Assembly: GCA_028717055.1 (NCBI GenBank)
Contig: JAQUOO010000013.1
Coordinates: forward strand, 1 to 18,114
Direction of reading: 5' to 3'
DNA: 18,114 bases
Source of the DNA: Candidatus Omnitrophota bacterium
Lineage (GTDB): Bacteria; Omnitrophota; Gorgyraeia; Gygaellales; Profunditerraquicolaceae
Position 1 is the stretch's first letter. The number at the start of each line of letters is the position of its first letter. The notes under the pieces were generated by a model. That model did not search any database. It worked only from the letters and a program-made list of their open reading frames with translations, and was not told the DNA's origin. Below are positions 7,592-15,394 of the stretch, piece by piece. Made by a program: the position numbers and the translations under genes.

Positions 7592-8857
7592 ATGCATAAA
7601 GATTATTTTAAGAATAAAAATGTTCTCATAGTTGGCCTTGCCCGCAGCGGATTAGCTTCAGCTAATCTCTTGCATGATTTGGGCAGCCGGGTTTGGATAA
7701 CCGATAATCAGGACAACGAATCTACCCGTTTGAACCTCGGCAGGTTAAAATCAAAAGAAATTAAAGTCGAATTGGGGGTTCATTCGCGAGATTTTGTCAA
7801 GGGTAAAGATATTGTGGTTATTTCTCCCGGAGTTTCTAATGAAGCTTTACCTGTTGTTTGGGCTAAGGCGGAAGGAATTCCGATTGTCAGCGAGGTTGAG
7901 CTGGCTTGGGCTCTTTCTCCGACCGAAGTTATCGCCATAACCGGGACCAACGGCAAGACTACGGTTACGACTTTAATCGGCAAGGTGCTTGAGGCGGCGG
8001 GAAAGAGGGCTTTCGTCTGTGGAAATATCGGCAGGCCGTTTTCCGCGGAAGTCGATAAAATTGGAAAAGATGATTTTGTGTCGCTGGAAATAAGCTCTTT
8101 TCAGCTTGAATATATAGATACTTTTAAGCCCAGGATTTCAGTCATACTTAATTTAAGCCGGAATCATCTTGACCGTTACCGGGATATGCGGGAGTACCTA
8201 GCGGCTAAAAAACGCATCTTTAAAAACCAGGATTCTGCGGATTATCTCGTTTTAAATTATGACGATCCGGCTGTGCGGCCTCTAGCGGATGAAACAAAAG
8301 CCAGGGTAGTTTATTTCCGCAGGGAGCAAAATCTAAATCCTAATCAATCCGCGGTATTGGCGGTAGCTTCTATATTGGGCATAAGCAAAGATATTGTTGC
8401 GGAAGTTTTTAAGGGTTTCAAGGGCGTTGAACATCGCATGGAAGAAGCCTTAAAGATTAATGGGGTAAGGTTTATTAATGATTCTAAATCCACGACTACC
8501 GAGGCAACTGTCTGGGCTTTGAATAATTTGACCGAATCCGTAGTTTTAATTGCCGGAGGCAGAGAAAAAGGCAACGACTACGGAGCGGTTTTGGAGTTGG
8601 CGCGCAAAAAGGTTAAAGCCGCGGTTGTGATTGGAGAAGCCGGGGAGAAAATTAAAAAGGCGTTTAGCTCTGCAGTTAAAGTGGAAGAAGCGGTAAATTT
8701 GGAAGAAGCGGTGAGGAAGTCCCTTGGTTTGGCGCGCCAAGGCGAATGTGTTTTGTTTTCTCCGATGTGCAAGAGTTTTGACATGTTTTCTAATTACGAA
8801 GAAAGAGGCAGGATTTTCAAAGGGCTTGTCGAAAAACTGGCCAAGGAACAAGCATGA
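7592..8857 (+). CDS. murD: UDP-N-acetylmuramoylalanine--D-glutamate ligase MurD (shortened central domain)
   Basis: A 421-residue Mur ligase adding D-Glu to UDP-MurNAc-L-Ala. The start at ATG 7592 places VLIVGLARSGLA at residues 11-22, as in the family; an upstream in-frame TTG at 7535 would add 19 residues encoded by the intergenic repeat and is not credible. Motifs: P-loop ITGTNGKTT (116-124), SLEISSFQLE, NHLDRY (191-196), carbamyl-Lys candidate K206 in AAKKRIF, HRME (281-284), INDSKSTTTEA (295-305), and LFSPMCKSFDMFSNYEERG near the end. About 30 residues usually found between the VYF strand and the 'GxHNxxN' motif are missing: YFRREQ runs straight into NLNPNQSAVLAVASILG. No Shine-Dalgarno is seen upstream. 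The stop overlaps ftsW as ATGA. Confidence 0.95.
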   Translation: MHKDYFKNKNVLIVGLARSGLASANLLHDLGSRVWITDNQDNESTRLNLGRLKSKEIKVELGVHSRDFVKGKDIVVISPGVSNEALPVVWAKAEGIPIVSEVELAWALSPTEVIAITGTNGKTTVTTLIGKVLEAAGKRAFVCGNIGRPFSAEVDKIGKDDFVSLEISSFQLEYIDTFKPRISVILNLSRNHLDRYRDMREYLAAKKRIFKNQDSADYLVLNYDDPAVRPLADETKARVVYFRREQNLNPNQSAVLAVASILGISKDIVAEVFKGFKGVEHRMEEALKINGVRFINDSKSTTTEATVWALNNLTESVVLIAGGREKGNDYGAVLELARKKVKAAVVIGEAGEKIKKAFSSAVKVEEAVNLEEAVRKSLGLARQGECVLFSPMCKSFDMFSNYEERGRIFKGLVEKLAKEQA

Positions 8858-9948
8858 TCCGTAATATAAGAATAAGCCTATTTACCGTCGCCGTAATTCT
8901 CATGTGCATAGGGGTTGTAATGATCTATAGTTCTTCCAGTATTTACGCTTGGGAGAGATACAAGGATGGTTTTTTCTTTTTGAAGAGGCATCTTGTTTTT
9001 ATGCTCATCGGAGCAGTCCTTACGTTTTTCTTCATGAGTATCGATTACCACAAGCTTAAATATATATCCCGTCCGCTTTTAATCATTTCTATAATCTTAT
9101 TAGCCCTTGTTTTAATTCCCGGTTTGGGCAGGGAGGTAAGCGGGGCGCGTAGATGGTTCAGGTTTAAATTCCTGAGTTTTCAGCCTTCGGAATTGGCGAG
9201 TTTAGCCGTCATTATTTATGTAGCAGACTTTATCTCCCGTAAAGGAAATTTAATTAAAACTTTTCTCAAGGGGTTTGCGCCTCCAATGTGTGTTTTAGGC
9301 CTTTGCGCCGGGTTGATTGTTATCCAGCCGGATTTAGGGAGCACTTTAGCCTTAGGGGTAGTGGTTTTAGTCATGCTTTTTGTATCCGGAGTCAGGCCGG
9401 TTTATATAATGTCATTGATTTTAAGCAGTTTGCCTGCTTTGTATATCTTGATTTTTCATGTAGCTTACCGCAGGGCGCGTATTTTAGCTTTTTTAAATCC
9501 GTGGGTTGATCCTAAGGGAAGCGGATTCCAGATAATCCAGTCGCAGCTGGCTTTGGGTTCCGGCGGCCTATTCGGAGTCGGGCTTGGCCACTCCAAACAG
9601 AAATTATTTTATCTGCCGGCAGCGCACACGGATTTCATTTTTTCGATAATTGGAGAAGAACTCGGGCTCTTGGGCACTATCGGAGTGATTGTGTTGTTTA
9701 TTGTTTTTATCCAGCAAGGCATTAAGATAATCAAGAATACCCCGGATAAATTCGGCTATTTCCTCGCCCTGGGGCTTGTTACCATGATTGCGTTCAGGGC
9801 CATAGTGAACATAGGCGTGTCTTGCGGGGTACTCCCTACCAAGGGCTTGCCGCTGCCGTTTATCAGCTACGGAGGTTCATCGTTTATTTTTGATATGATT
9901 AGCGTTGGGATACTGGTAAATATCGCGCGCACTGGAGAGTATCCGTAG
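8854..9948 (+). CDS. ftsW: FtsW, SEDS-family septal peptidoglycan glycosyltransferase
   Basis: A 364-residue polytopic membrane protein. FtsW polymerises lipid II at the septum as partner of FtsI. SEDS signatures visible: YSSSS near the end of the first membrane segment, GREVSGARRWF (92-102) with FQPSELASLA, QPDLGSTLAL (158-167), NPWVDPKGSGFQIIQSQLALGSGGLFGVGLG, then HTDFIFSIIGEELG with D260 matching the essential Asp of the family, and the C-terminal LPFISYGGSS. RodA is the alternative within the family, but the dcw position beside murD and murG and the presence of ftsI favour FtsW. The ATG overlaps the murD stop by 4 nt (ATGA), so the two are translationally coupled. Confidence 0.95.
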   Translation: MIRNIRISLFTVAVILMCIGVVMIYSSSSIYAWERYKDGFFFLKRHLVFMLIGAVLTFFFMSIDYHKLKYISRPLLIISIILLALVLIPGLGREVSGARRWFRFKFLSFQPSELASLAVIIYVADFISRKGNLIKTFLKGFAPPMCVLGLCAGLIVIQPDLGSTLALGVVVLVMLFVSGVRPVYIMSLILSSLPALYILIFHVAYRRARILAFLNPWVDPKGSGFQIIQSQLALGSGGLFGVGLGHSKQKLFYLPAAHTDFIFSIIGEELGLLGTIGVIVLFIVFIQQGIKIIKNTPDKFGYFLALGLVTMIAFRAIVNIGVSCGVLPTKGLPLPFISYGGSSFIFDMISVGILVNIARTGEYP

Positions 9949-9967
9949 AATTAATAAGCAAAAAGGT

Positions 9968-10134
9968 TAATGACAAATGACAAGATTCCTGCCTGCCGGA
10001 CAGGCAGGCAAAGCTTAAAAAAATGGCCAATCACCAAATCCCAATGTCGAATGAAACCCCAATGGTTAAATGCCCAAAATTGGGACTTGGAATTTGGAAC
10101 TTCATTCGTCATTGGGGCTTGGAAATTGGGATTT
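9968..10134. repeat. Composite palindromic repeat between ftsW and murG
   Basis: The gene-free stretch 9949-10237 is mostly repeat. It opens with a 20-nt word at 9968-9987 (TAATGACAAATGACAAGATT) that recurs with one mismatch at 15275-15294, before ftsA. Next is a perfect 8-bp stem, CCTGCCTG (9988-9995) and CAGGCAGG (10001-10008), around loop CCGGA. A 99-nt palindromic block follows, bounded by AAATCCCAAT (10036-10045) and ATTGGGATTT (10125-10134), with an internal perfect palindrome CCCAAAATTGGG (10073-10084) and shuffled copies of the words GAATGAA and CCCCAATG. The remaining 10135-10237 shows nothing beyond the murG ribosome site. Confidence 0.75.
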
Positions 10135-10227
10135 ACCTAAAAGATTATTTTTTTAAAATAGTCGTCCAGCAATCCCCGGTTTTAGCCCGAGGAGTATTCA
10201 TTATATTATTGACTGCTGCATTATGGC

Positions 10228-10231
10228 GAGG
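10228..10231 (+). promoter_or_regulatory. murG ribosome binding site
   Basis: GAGG is 6 nt before the GTG at 10238, which supports GTG as the real murG start rather than a later ATG. Confidence 0.65.
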
Positions 10232-10237
10232 TAATTC

Positions 10238-11326
10238 GTGAAAGTATTGGTAGTTACAGGCCCAAGCGGCGGGCATATTTTTCCCGCAGTTAGTTTTATT
10301 CAAGCCTTAAAAGAAAAGCATAGTGGAATACAGACGCTTTTAGTCCTTCCTAAAAGAGGCCTTAAGCCGGGAATCCTTCCGGCGGATTGTAAAGTAGATT
10401 ATATCTCTATCCTGGCTATTACCGCAAATATTACTACTGCGAATCTTTTAGCCATATTCAGCTTTTTTAAGGGCGCTTGGGAGAGCCTGAATATAATTCT
10501 TAAATTTAAGCCGGATTTGGTAGTTGGTTTTGGAAGCCTTGATTCTATTCCTTGCGTATTCATTGCCTGGTTTTTCCGGATTAAGACAATGATCCACGAG
10601 CAAAATGTTTTACCCGGCAAGGCTAACAGGCTACTGGCGCGTTTTGTTGACCGGGTTGCCGTTTCTTTTGCCAAGTCTCAAGATTATTTCGGCATAAGCC
10701 GGCAGAAGTTTGCGCTCACCGGAAATCCTTTGCGTCAACAGATAAAGAAAATCGACAGGAATAAGGCTTTGGACTTTTTTGGATTGACCAAAGGCAAATT
10801 TACGATATTGGTAATGGGGGGTAGCCAAGGGAGCCGGCATATCAATACCGCGTTTCTTAATGCCGTATCGAAATTAAACAATCCTTCGTTGATACAGGTC
10901 ATACATTTGGTTGGCTCAGGCGGCCTGGAGAGTATTCAATGCGGTTACAAAAAAATAAATCTGGACGCTAAGGTTTTTGATTTCTTGGACAATATTGAAC
11001 AGGCTTACAGCGCCGGCGACCTAGTCATATCCCGGGCCGGAGCCGCCACTATATCCGAGTTAATATTTTTTGAACTCCCGGCCATTGTTTCTCCTTATCC
11101 TTTTGCCTATGCGCATCAGTCCGAAAATGCCAAAATCCTCGTGGATAAAGGATGCGCGATTGTGATTAAGGATAATGAACTGGATAATGATGTGTTAAGG
11201 GCCAGCTTGGATGCGCTTGTAAGCGATCGTATAAAACTGGAAAATATGCGTTTGGCATTTCGTGGTTTATCCGGGCCTTGCGCTTCGGATTTGTTGGCAG
11301 ACGCCGCATTTTCTCTAGATAAATGA
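10238..11326 (+). CDS. murG: UDP-GlcNAc:lipid I N-acetylglucosaminyltransferase MurG
   Basis: A 362-residue GT28 glycosyltransferase that converts lipid I to lipid II at the inner face of the membrane. The GTG start gives MKVLVVTGPSGGHIFPA, with the G-GGH-PA loop (GGH at 11-13) that contacts lipid I phosphates. Further motifs are VVGFGS (95-100), HEQNVLPGKANR (120-131), LTGNPLR, the second glycine loop MGGSQGSR (193-200), and the UDP-GlcNAc-binding region SRAGAATISEL (265-275) and HQSENA (293-298). All main family blocks are in order. After a 289-nt repeat gap it starts the second tight run of the cluster, and it overlaps murC as ATGA (11323-11326). Confidence 0.96.
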   Translation: MKVLVVTGPSGGHIFPAVSFIQALKEKHSGIQTLLVLPKRGLKPGILPADCKVDYISILAITANITTANLLAIFSFFKGAWESLNIILKFKPDLVVGFGSLDSIPCVFIAWFFRIKTMIHEQNVLPGKANRLLARFVDRVAVSFAKSQDYFGISRQKFALTGNPLRQQIKKIDRNKALDFFGLTKGKFTILVMGGSQGSRHINTAFLNAVSKLNNPSLIQVIHLVGSGGLESIQCGYKKINLDAKVFDFLDNIEQAYSAGDLVISRAGAATISELIFFELPAIVSPYPFAYAHQSENAKILVDKGCAIVIKDNELDNDVLRASLDALVSDRIKLENMRLAFRGLSGPCASDLLADAAFSLDK

Positions 11327-12690
11327 AAAAGCATTATCATTTGATTGGTATAGGCGGGATAGGAATGAGCGGGATAGCCCAGCTGCTTTTGGCTTGCGGG
11401 TATAGAGTAAGCGGCTCGGATTTAAAAGGTAATCGGATTACGCAGGAGCTTAGGGAAAAGGGCGCGCAAATTTTTATCGGCCACGATGCTAAAAATGTAG
11501 AGGGAGCGGATGTGGCAGTGTATTCTTCGGCGATAAAAGAAGATAACCCGGAGGTTGTTAAGGCCAGGAGTTTAGGTTTATCCGTAATCATGCGCGCCGA
11601 GGCCTTGGCTTATCTTATGCAGGATAAGACAGTGATTGCGGTCGCCGGCAGCCACGGAAAGACTACAACTACATCGTTGGTTTCCTGCTTATTGCTTGAA
11701 GCCGGGCTTTTTCCGACAGTAGCCATCGGCGGTATTCTTAAGAATATAGATACAAATGCCTGTTTAGGCAACGGCAAGTTTTTTGTTGCCGAAGCAGATG
11801 AATCAGATGGGTCCTTCTTGTATTATAAACCGGATTATTCCATAGTTACTAATATCGATAAAGAACATTTGGATTATTATGAAACTTTTCAGAAGGAAAT
11901 AGACGCCTTTAGGGATTTCATCAGCAGGACCGGCGATAATGGTTGTGTTTTTTGTTCAGCGGATGATTCTAACCTGGTTAATATTCTTAAAGAGAGCCGC
12001 AAGAAATATGTCTTATTCGGGTTAAATCCAAACGCGCATATATACCCCAGGAATATTAAATTTGCAGGTTTGTCAAGCGAGTTTGAATGCATATACAAGG
12101 AAAATTCCCTGGGGAATTTTCATTTGGCTTTGGGGGGCGAACACAATATTTCCAATGCTCTTAGCGTAATAGCCTTAGGGATGGAATTGGGGATAGATGT
12201 GGGTTTTATCAGAAAAGCTCTATCCGGATACAAGGGCGCGGGAAGACGCCTCGAGGTAAAATACGCAAACCAGAGTTTCAAGGTCATTGATGATTATGCG
12301 CATCACCCGACGGAAATCCGGGCTACGCTTAAAGCGGCCAAGAAATTGGAACACGACCGCCTGATTGCCATATTTCAACCCCATCGTTACACCCGCACGC
12401 AATTGCTTTTGGACGATTTTGCCAAGAGTTTCAAGGATGTGGATTGTCTTGTGGTTACCGAGATATACGCGGCGAGTGAAAAACCTATTGAGGGAGTCAG
12501 CGCCGATCTGCTGGTTGATAAGATTAAAGATCAGGGCGATGTTAAAGCCGTAATTTATTTGCCGAAAGATAATGTTGTAGAGTATATTCGGGAAATAATC
12601 AGGCCCGGGGATTTGGTAATTACCTTGGGCGCAGGAGACATAGTAAAGGTAAGCGATGAATTGGCCGAGAGAATTAAAAATAAAACCTGA
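11323..12690 (+). CDS. murC: UDP-N-acetylmuramate--L-alanine ligase MurC
   Basis: A 455-residue Mur ligase making the first peptide bond of the stem. The N-terminal Rossmann-like UDP site GIGGIGMSGIA (9-19) and GSD (31-33) distinguish MurC. The P-loop is VAGSHGKTTTT (107-117), followed by EADESDGSF (157-165), the TNIDKEHLDYY segment, GEHNISNAL, and DDYAHHPTEIRATL in the C-terminal domain, all expected for MurC. Mpl (murein peptide ligase) shares this fold, but the position between murG and murB and the motifs favour MurC. The start codon overlaps the murG stop by 4 nt, and its last 35 nt overlap murB. Confidence 0.97.
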   Translation: MKKHYHLIGIGGIGMSGIAQLLLACGYRVSGSDLKGNRITQELREKGAQIFIGHDAKNVEGADVAVYSSAIKEDNPEVVKARSLGLSVIMRAEALAYLMQDKTVIAVAGSHGKTTTTSLVSCLLLEAGLFPTVAIGGILKNIDTNACLGNGKFFVAEADESDGSFLYYKPDYSIVTNIDKEHLDYYETFQKEIDAFRDFISRTGDNGCVFCSADDSNLVNILKESRKKYVLFGLNPNAHIYPRNIKFAGLSSEFECIYKENSLGNFHLALGGEHNISNALSVIALGMELGIDVGFIRKALSGYKGAGRRLEVKYANQSFKVIDDYAHHPTEIRATLKAAKKLEHDRLIAIFQPHRYTRTQLLLDDFAKSFKDVDCLVVTEIYAASEKPIEGVSADLLVDKIKDQGDVKAVIYLPKDNVVEYIREIIRPGDLVITLGAGDIVKVSDELAERIKNKT

Positions 12691-13528
12691 CTATCCTCTA
12701 AAAGATAAGACAACTTTTAAGATTGGAGGGAGGGCGCAGTTTTTTTGCGAGCCCGGCAATCGCGGGGAGTTGAGTCTTTTGGTTAAAGCAGCTAAAGACG
12801 GAAAATTCCCGCTGTTCGTTTTGGGCGCAGGAAGCAATCTTCTGGTCAGCGATAAAGGGGTTAAAGGGTTGGTTATAAAGCTTTCCTCTGCTTGTTTTAA
12901 AAAGATAACGATTGAAGATGAATTCGTCAGGGTCGGCAGCGCCGTAACGCTAGCCGGACTTGCCAAATCTGCCAAAGAGCGGTCCTTATGCGGGTTGGAG
13001 TTTTTAGCTGGAATTCCCGGGACAGTAGGCGGGGCTTTAGCCATGAATGCCGGATGTTGGGGAAAGAATTTCGGCGATTTAGTAAAAGAAGTGGAAATTA
13101 TGAATCAAAATGGTAAGATAAAATGTTTGAAAAAAAGCCAGATCGATTTCGGGTATCGAAAGTCGAGCCTGGCAAAATATATCATTTTAAGTTGTTTGTT
13201 AAAACTTGAAAAAGGAGAACGCGCCGGGATAGAAGAAAATACCGCCGGATTTATGGCTCACAGGCGTCAAACCCAAGATTCGGCTTATCCTAATGCCGGC
13301 TGCATTTTCAGGAATCCGGATGTCCCTGCGGGTAAGTTGATAGAGCTGTGCGGTTTTAAAGGCAGAAATGCAGGCGATGCCTTTGTTTCGCAAAAACACG
13401 CTAATTTCATACTTAATAAAGGCAAAGCCTCCAGTAAAGACGTATTGAGACTTATGCAGTTGATAAGAAAACGGGTTAAAAGTAAATTCAAGCTTAATCT
13501 GCAACCAGAGATCAAGATATGGGAATGA
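12656..13528 (+). CDS. murB: UDP-N-acetylenolpyruvoylglucosamine reductase MurB (Cys at catalytic acid position)
   Basis: A 290-residue FAD enzyme that reduces UDP-GlcNAc-enolpyruvate to UDP-MurNAc with NADPH; the length fits the shorter (type II) MurBs. FAD-binding blocks are NTTFKIGG-like KTTFKIGGRA (18-27), LGAGSNLLVSDKG (56-68), GLEFLAGIPGTVGGALAMNAG (113-133), and YRKS (167-170). The proton-donor motif usually written AGSxFKNP appears as NAGCIFRNP, so C216 replaces the usual Ser. The late catalytic Glu is probably E285 in LQPEIKIW. AAAGG 6 nt before the ATG supports the start despite the 35-nt overlap with murC. The stop overlaps ddl by 10 nt. Confidence 0.96.
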   Translation: MNWPRELKIKPDYPLKDKTTFKIGGRAQFFCEPGNRGELSLLVKAAKDGKFPLFVLGAGSNLLVSDKGVKGLVIKLSSACFKKITIEDEFVRVGSAVTLAGLAKSAKERSLCGLEFLAGIPGTVGGALAMNAGCWGKNFGDLVKEVEIMNQNGKIKCLKKSQIDFGYRKSSLAKYIILSCLLKLEKGERAGIEENTAGFMAHRRQTQDSAYPNAGCIFRNPDVPAGKLIELCGFKGRNAGDAFVSQKHANFILNKGKASSKDVLRLMQLIRKRVKSKFKLNLQPEIKIWE

Positions 13529-14466
13529 AAGCCAAAAGCCGATTCGGCAGGATAGGCGTTTTAATGGCGGGCCCGTCTACCGAAAAGAAGGTTTCTCTTA
13601 AATCGGGGCATGCGGTTTGCGAGGCGTTAAAAACAAAAGGGTTTGAAATTGTGCCGGTAATTATCAAAACCGAAGATTTAGGGGAGAATATCCGTTTGTT
13701 GAAACGCAAGAAGATAGATTGCGCTTTTATAGCGCTCCACGGCAGGTTTGGAGAAGACGGCGGAATCCAGAAAATCTTAAGGATGCTTCGAATCCCTTAT
13801 ACCGGCTCGGGAGTCAAGGCAAGCCGTCTGGCTATGGATAAGATCGCTTCGCGCAAGATATTCCAGCGATATGGGCTAAATGTGCCGCGTTTCGCCGTGC
13901 TAAAAAAAGATTTTTATAACGCTGGAAATTTAAGTAATTTGGGTTTGCCGTTAGTGGTTAAGCCGGCTACTCACGGCTCAAGCATAGGTCTCTCTGTCGT
14001 TGACCGGGCAAACGATATCCCCAAAGCGATAAATTTGGCCTTCAAATTTGACGAAAGAATAATTATTGAAGAATATATAAAGGGGAAGGAGTTAACTGTT
14101 GGGATTCTGGAAGAGCAGGCTATGCCGGTAATCGAGATTATCCCCAAGCACAATTTCTTTGATTACCAGGCTAAATACAAAAAGGGTTTGACGGATTATA
14201 TGGTGCCGGCTAAATTAACCCCGGCGGTTTCCTCGCGTGTTAAAAAAGCGGCATTGTCTGCGCATAAGCTATTGGGTTGTTTTGGCTGCTCCAGAGTCGA
14301 TATCATTCTGAACCATAGGGATGAACCGTTCGTCCTAGAAGTGAATACTATCCCCGGCCTTACTGAAACAAGCCTTCTTCCCAAGGCGGCTGGAGAAATA
14401 GGCATCGATTTTACGTCTTTGTGCGTTAAATTAATCAGTCTAGCCCATGAAAAAACGAAAAAGTAA
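13519..14466 (+). CDS. ddl: D-alanine--D-alanine ligase
   Basis: A 315-residue ATP-grasp ligase making the dipeptide used by MurF. Visible are the N-terminal GVLMAGPSTEKKVSLKSG with E22 matching the first D-Ala-binding Glu, IALHGRFGEDGGIQ, IPYTGSGVKAS, the ATP-binding lysine in LVVKPATHGSSIGLS (145-159), EEYIKGKELTVG, the loop DYQAKY with Y216, as in Tyr-type ligases that make D-Ala-D-Ala rather than D-Ala-D-Lac, and the metal-binding EVNTIPG (274-280). Two starts are possible: ATG 13519, or ATG 13525, which would make an ATGA overlap with the murB stop like other junctions here and shorten the protein by two residues. The 3' end overlaps ftsQ by 20 nt. Confidence 0.96.
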   Translation: MGMKAKSRFGRIGVLMAGPSTEKKVSLKSGHAVCEALKTKGFEIVPVIIKTEDLGENIRLLKRKKIDCAFIALHGRFGEDGGIQKILRMLRIPYTGSGVKASRLAMDKIASRKIFQRYGLNVPRFAVLKKDFYNAGNLSNLGLPLVVKPATHGSSIGLSVVDRANDIPKAINLAFKFDERIIIEEYIKGKELTVGILEEQAMPVIEIIPKHNFFDYQAKYKKGLTDYMVPAKLTPAVSSRVKKAALSAHKLLGCFGCSRVDIILNHRDEPFVLEVNTIPGLTETSLLPKAAGEIGIDFTSLCVKLISLAHEKTKK

Positions 14467-15268
14467 CTTTCCGGCAAGGCCTTTAGTATTTTCTTTGATA
14501 ATTCTTCTTGCCTTATGCTTTGTTCTGGGATATATTTGGAGAATCCTTACAACTTCGGAATATTTCCAGGTCAAATATGTAGTAACCAAAGAGGCTTTGA
14601 ACTTCGATCCTTCTTATTTAAAAGGCAAGAATATATTCACCTTTGATTTATCGAAAGAGGCTGCGGTTATCTCCGGAAGTTGCCCTGATTCTTTAGGGGT
14701 TAGGCTTGCCCGGGTCATTCCAAATCGTATTTATGTCGAACTTATCAGGCGCAAGCCGATCGCTTTCATAAAGCTCTACCGTTATTTTGCAGTTGATGAA
14801 GAAGGTTATATATTTTCCAGCTCAATTCATCCGGATGACCCGAGTTTTTCCGGCGATGAAGCAGGATTGCCGGTAATCACCGGTTTGGAGTCCCGGATTT
14901 TCGGGCCTAAACCCGGAAGCAAGTATGAAAGCAAGGAGCTATCCGTCGCTTTGCTGGTCCTCAAGGAAGCGCGGCGGTCTCCCTTATTTAAAGATTACAG
15001 GATTCGGAAAATAGATATAACGGGAATAAATAATATTACAGTTCAAATACCGATTTCTCAGGTTCAAAATACTTATCTGGACTGGAAAGCCCCGAAAAAG
15101 ACAGAATTTCTGGAGGTTAAAATCGGACAGGGCAATATCCGGGATAAAGTAGCGATTATGATTGGCCTTGTAAATCAGGAAAAACGAAACCTTGGAAATA
15201 TAAAATATATAGATCTCAGGTTTAACGAGCCGGTGATTAAGTTCCGCGAAGACAAGGATCGAAAGTAG
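14447..15268 (+). CDS. ftsQ: FtsQ/DivIB-type division protein
   Basis: A 273-residue bitopic protein with a basic cytoplasmic tail (MKKRKSNFPAR), one transmembrane helix at about 13-33, and a periplasmic region. That region begins with a POTRA-like segment (FQVKYVVTKEALNF... LKGKNIFTFDL... RVIPNRIYVELIRRKPIAFI) followed by the FtsQ beta domain (YFAVDEEGYIF..., LPVITGLESRIFGPKPG, and the final NIKYIDLRFNEPVIKF). FtsQ links FtsL/FtsB to the divisome and restrains FtsWI until septation. Sequence identity in this family is low, so the call rests on these segments plus its place after ddl and before ftsA. The start is inside ddl (20-nt overlap). Confidence 0.92.
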   Translation: MKKRKSNFPARPLVFSLIILLALCFVLGYIWRILTTSEYFQVKYVVTKEALNFDPSYLKGKNIFTFDLSKEAAVISGSCPDSLGVRLARVIPNRIYVELIRRKPIAFIKLYRYFAVDEEGYIFSSSIHPDDPSFSGDEAGLPVITGLESRIFGPKPGSKYESKELSVALLVLKEARRSPLFKDYRIRKIDITGINNITVQIPISQVQNTYLDWKAPKKTEFLEVKIGQGNIRDKVAIMIGLVNQEKRNLGNIKYIDLRFNEPVIKFREDKDRK

Positions 15269-15274
15269 AAAGTG

Positions 15275-15384
15275 TAATGACAAATGACAAAATTCAAAAT
15301 CCAAAATAAATCCAAAACTCAAAACACAAATATCAAAATCAGGGTTTTGTCATTTTGAATTTTGAGTTTTAGCTTTTGATATTA
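15275..15384. repeat. AT-rich palindromic repeat between ftsQ and ftsA
   Basis: The 126-nt gap is one imperfect palindrome rich in the words CAAAAT, CAAAAC and AACTC. Its start (TAATGACAAATG...) is roughly the reverse complement of its end (...CTTTTGATATTA), and an inner exact pair is AATATCAAAA (15329-15338) / TTTTGATATT (15374-15383). The first 20 nt match the start of the ftsW-murG repeat at 19 of 20 positions. The right arm reaches to about 10 nt from the ftsA start codon. Confidence 0.7.
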
Positions 15385-15394
15385 AACTAATACG

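Noticed and set aside
9988..10020. GC hairpin after ftsW as an intrinsic terminator
   Set aside because: The 8-bp stem is strong but no T-run follows on either strand in the right place; it looks like part of a dispersed repeat.
10202..10237. Promoter just upstream of murG (TTGACT at 10209-10214)
   Set aside because: A correctly spaced -10 would fall on TAATTC directly against the GTG, leaving no leader and overlapping the ribosome site; not convincing.
10023..10241. 72-codon plus-strand ORF between ftsW and murG
   Set aside because: Its first half is a translated palindromic repeat (shuffled CCCAAT/GAATGAA words); the rest reads into the murG ribosome site and start. No domain or credible ribosome site.
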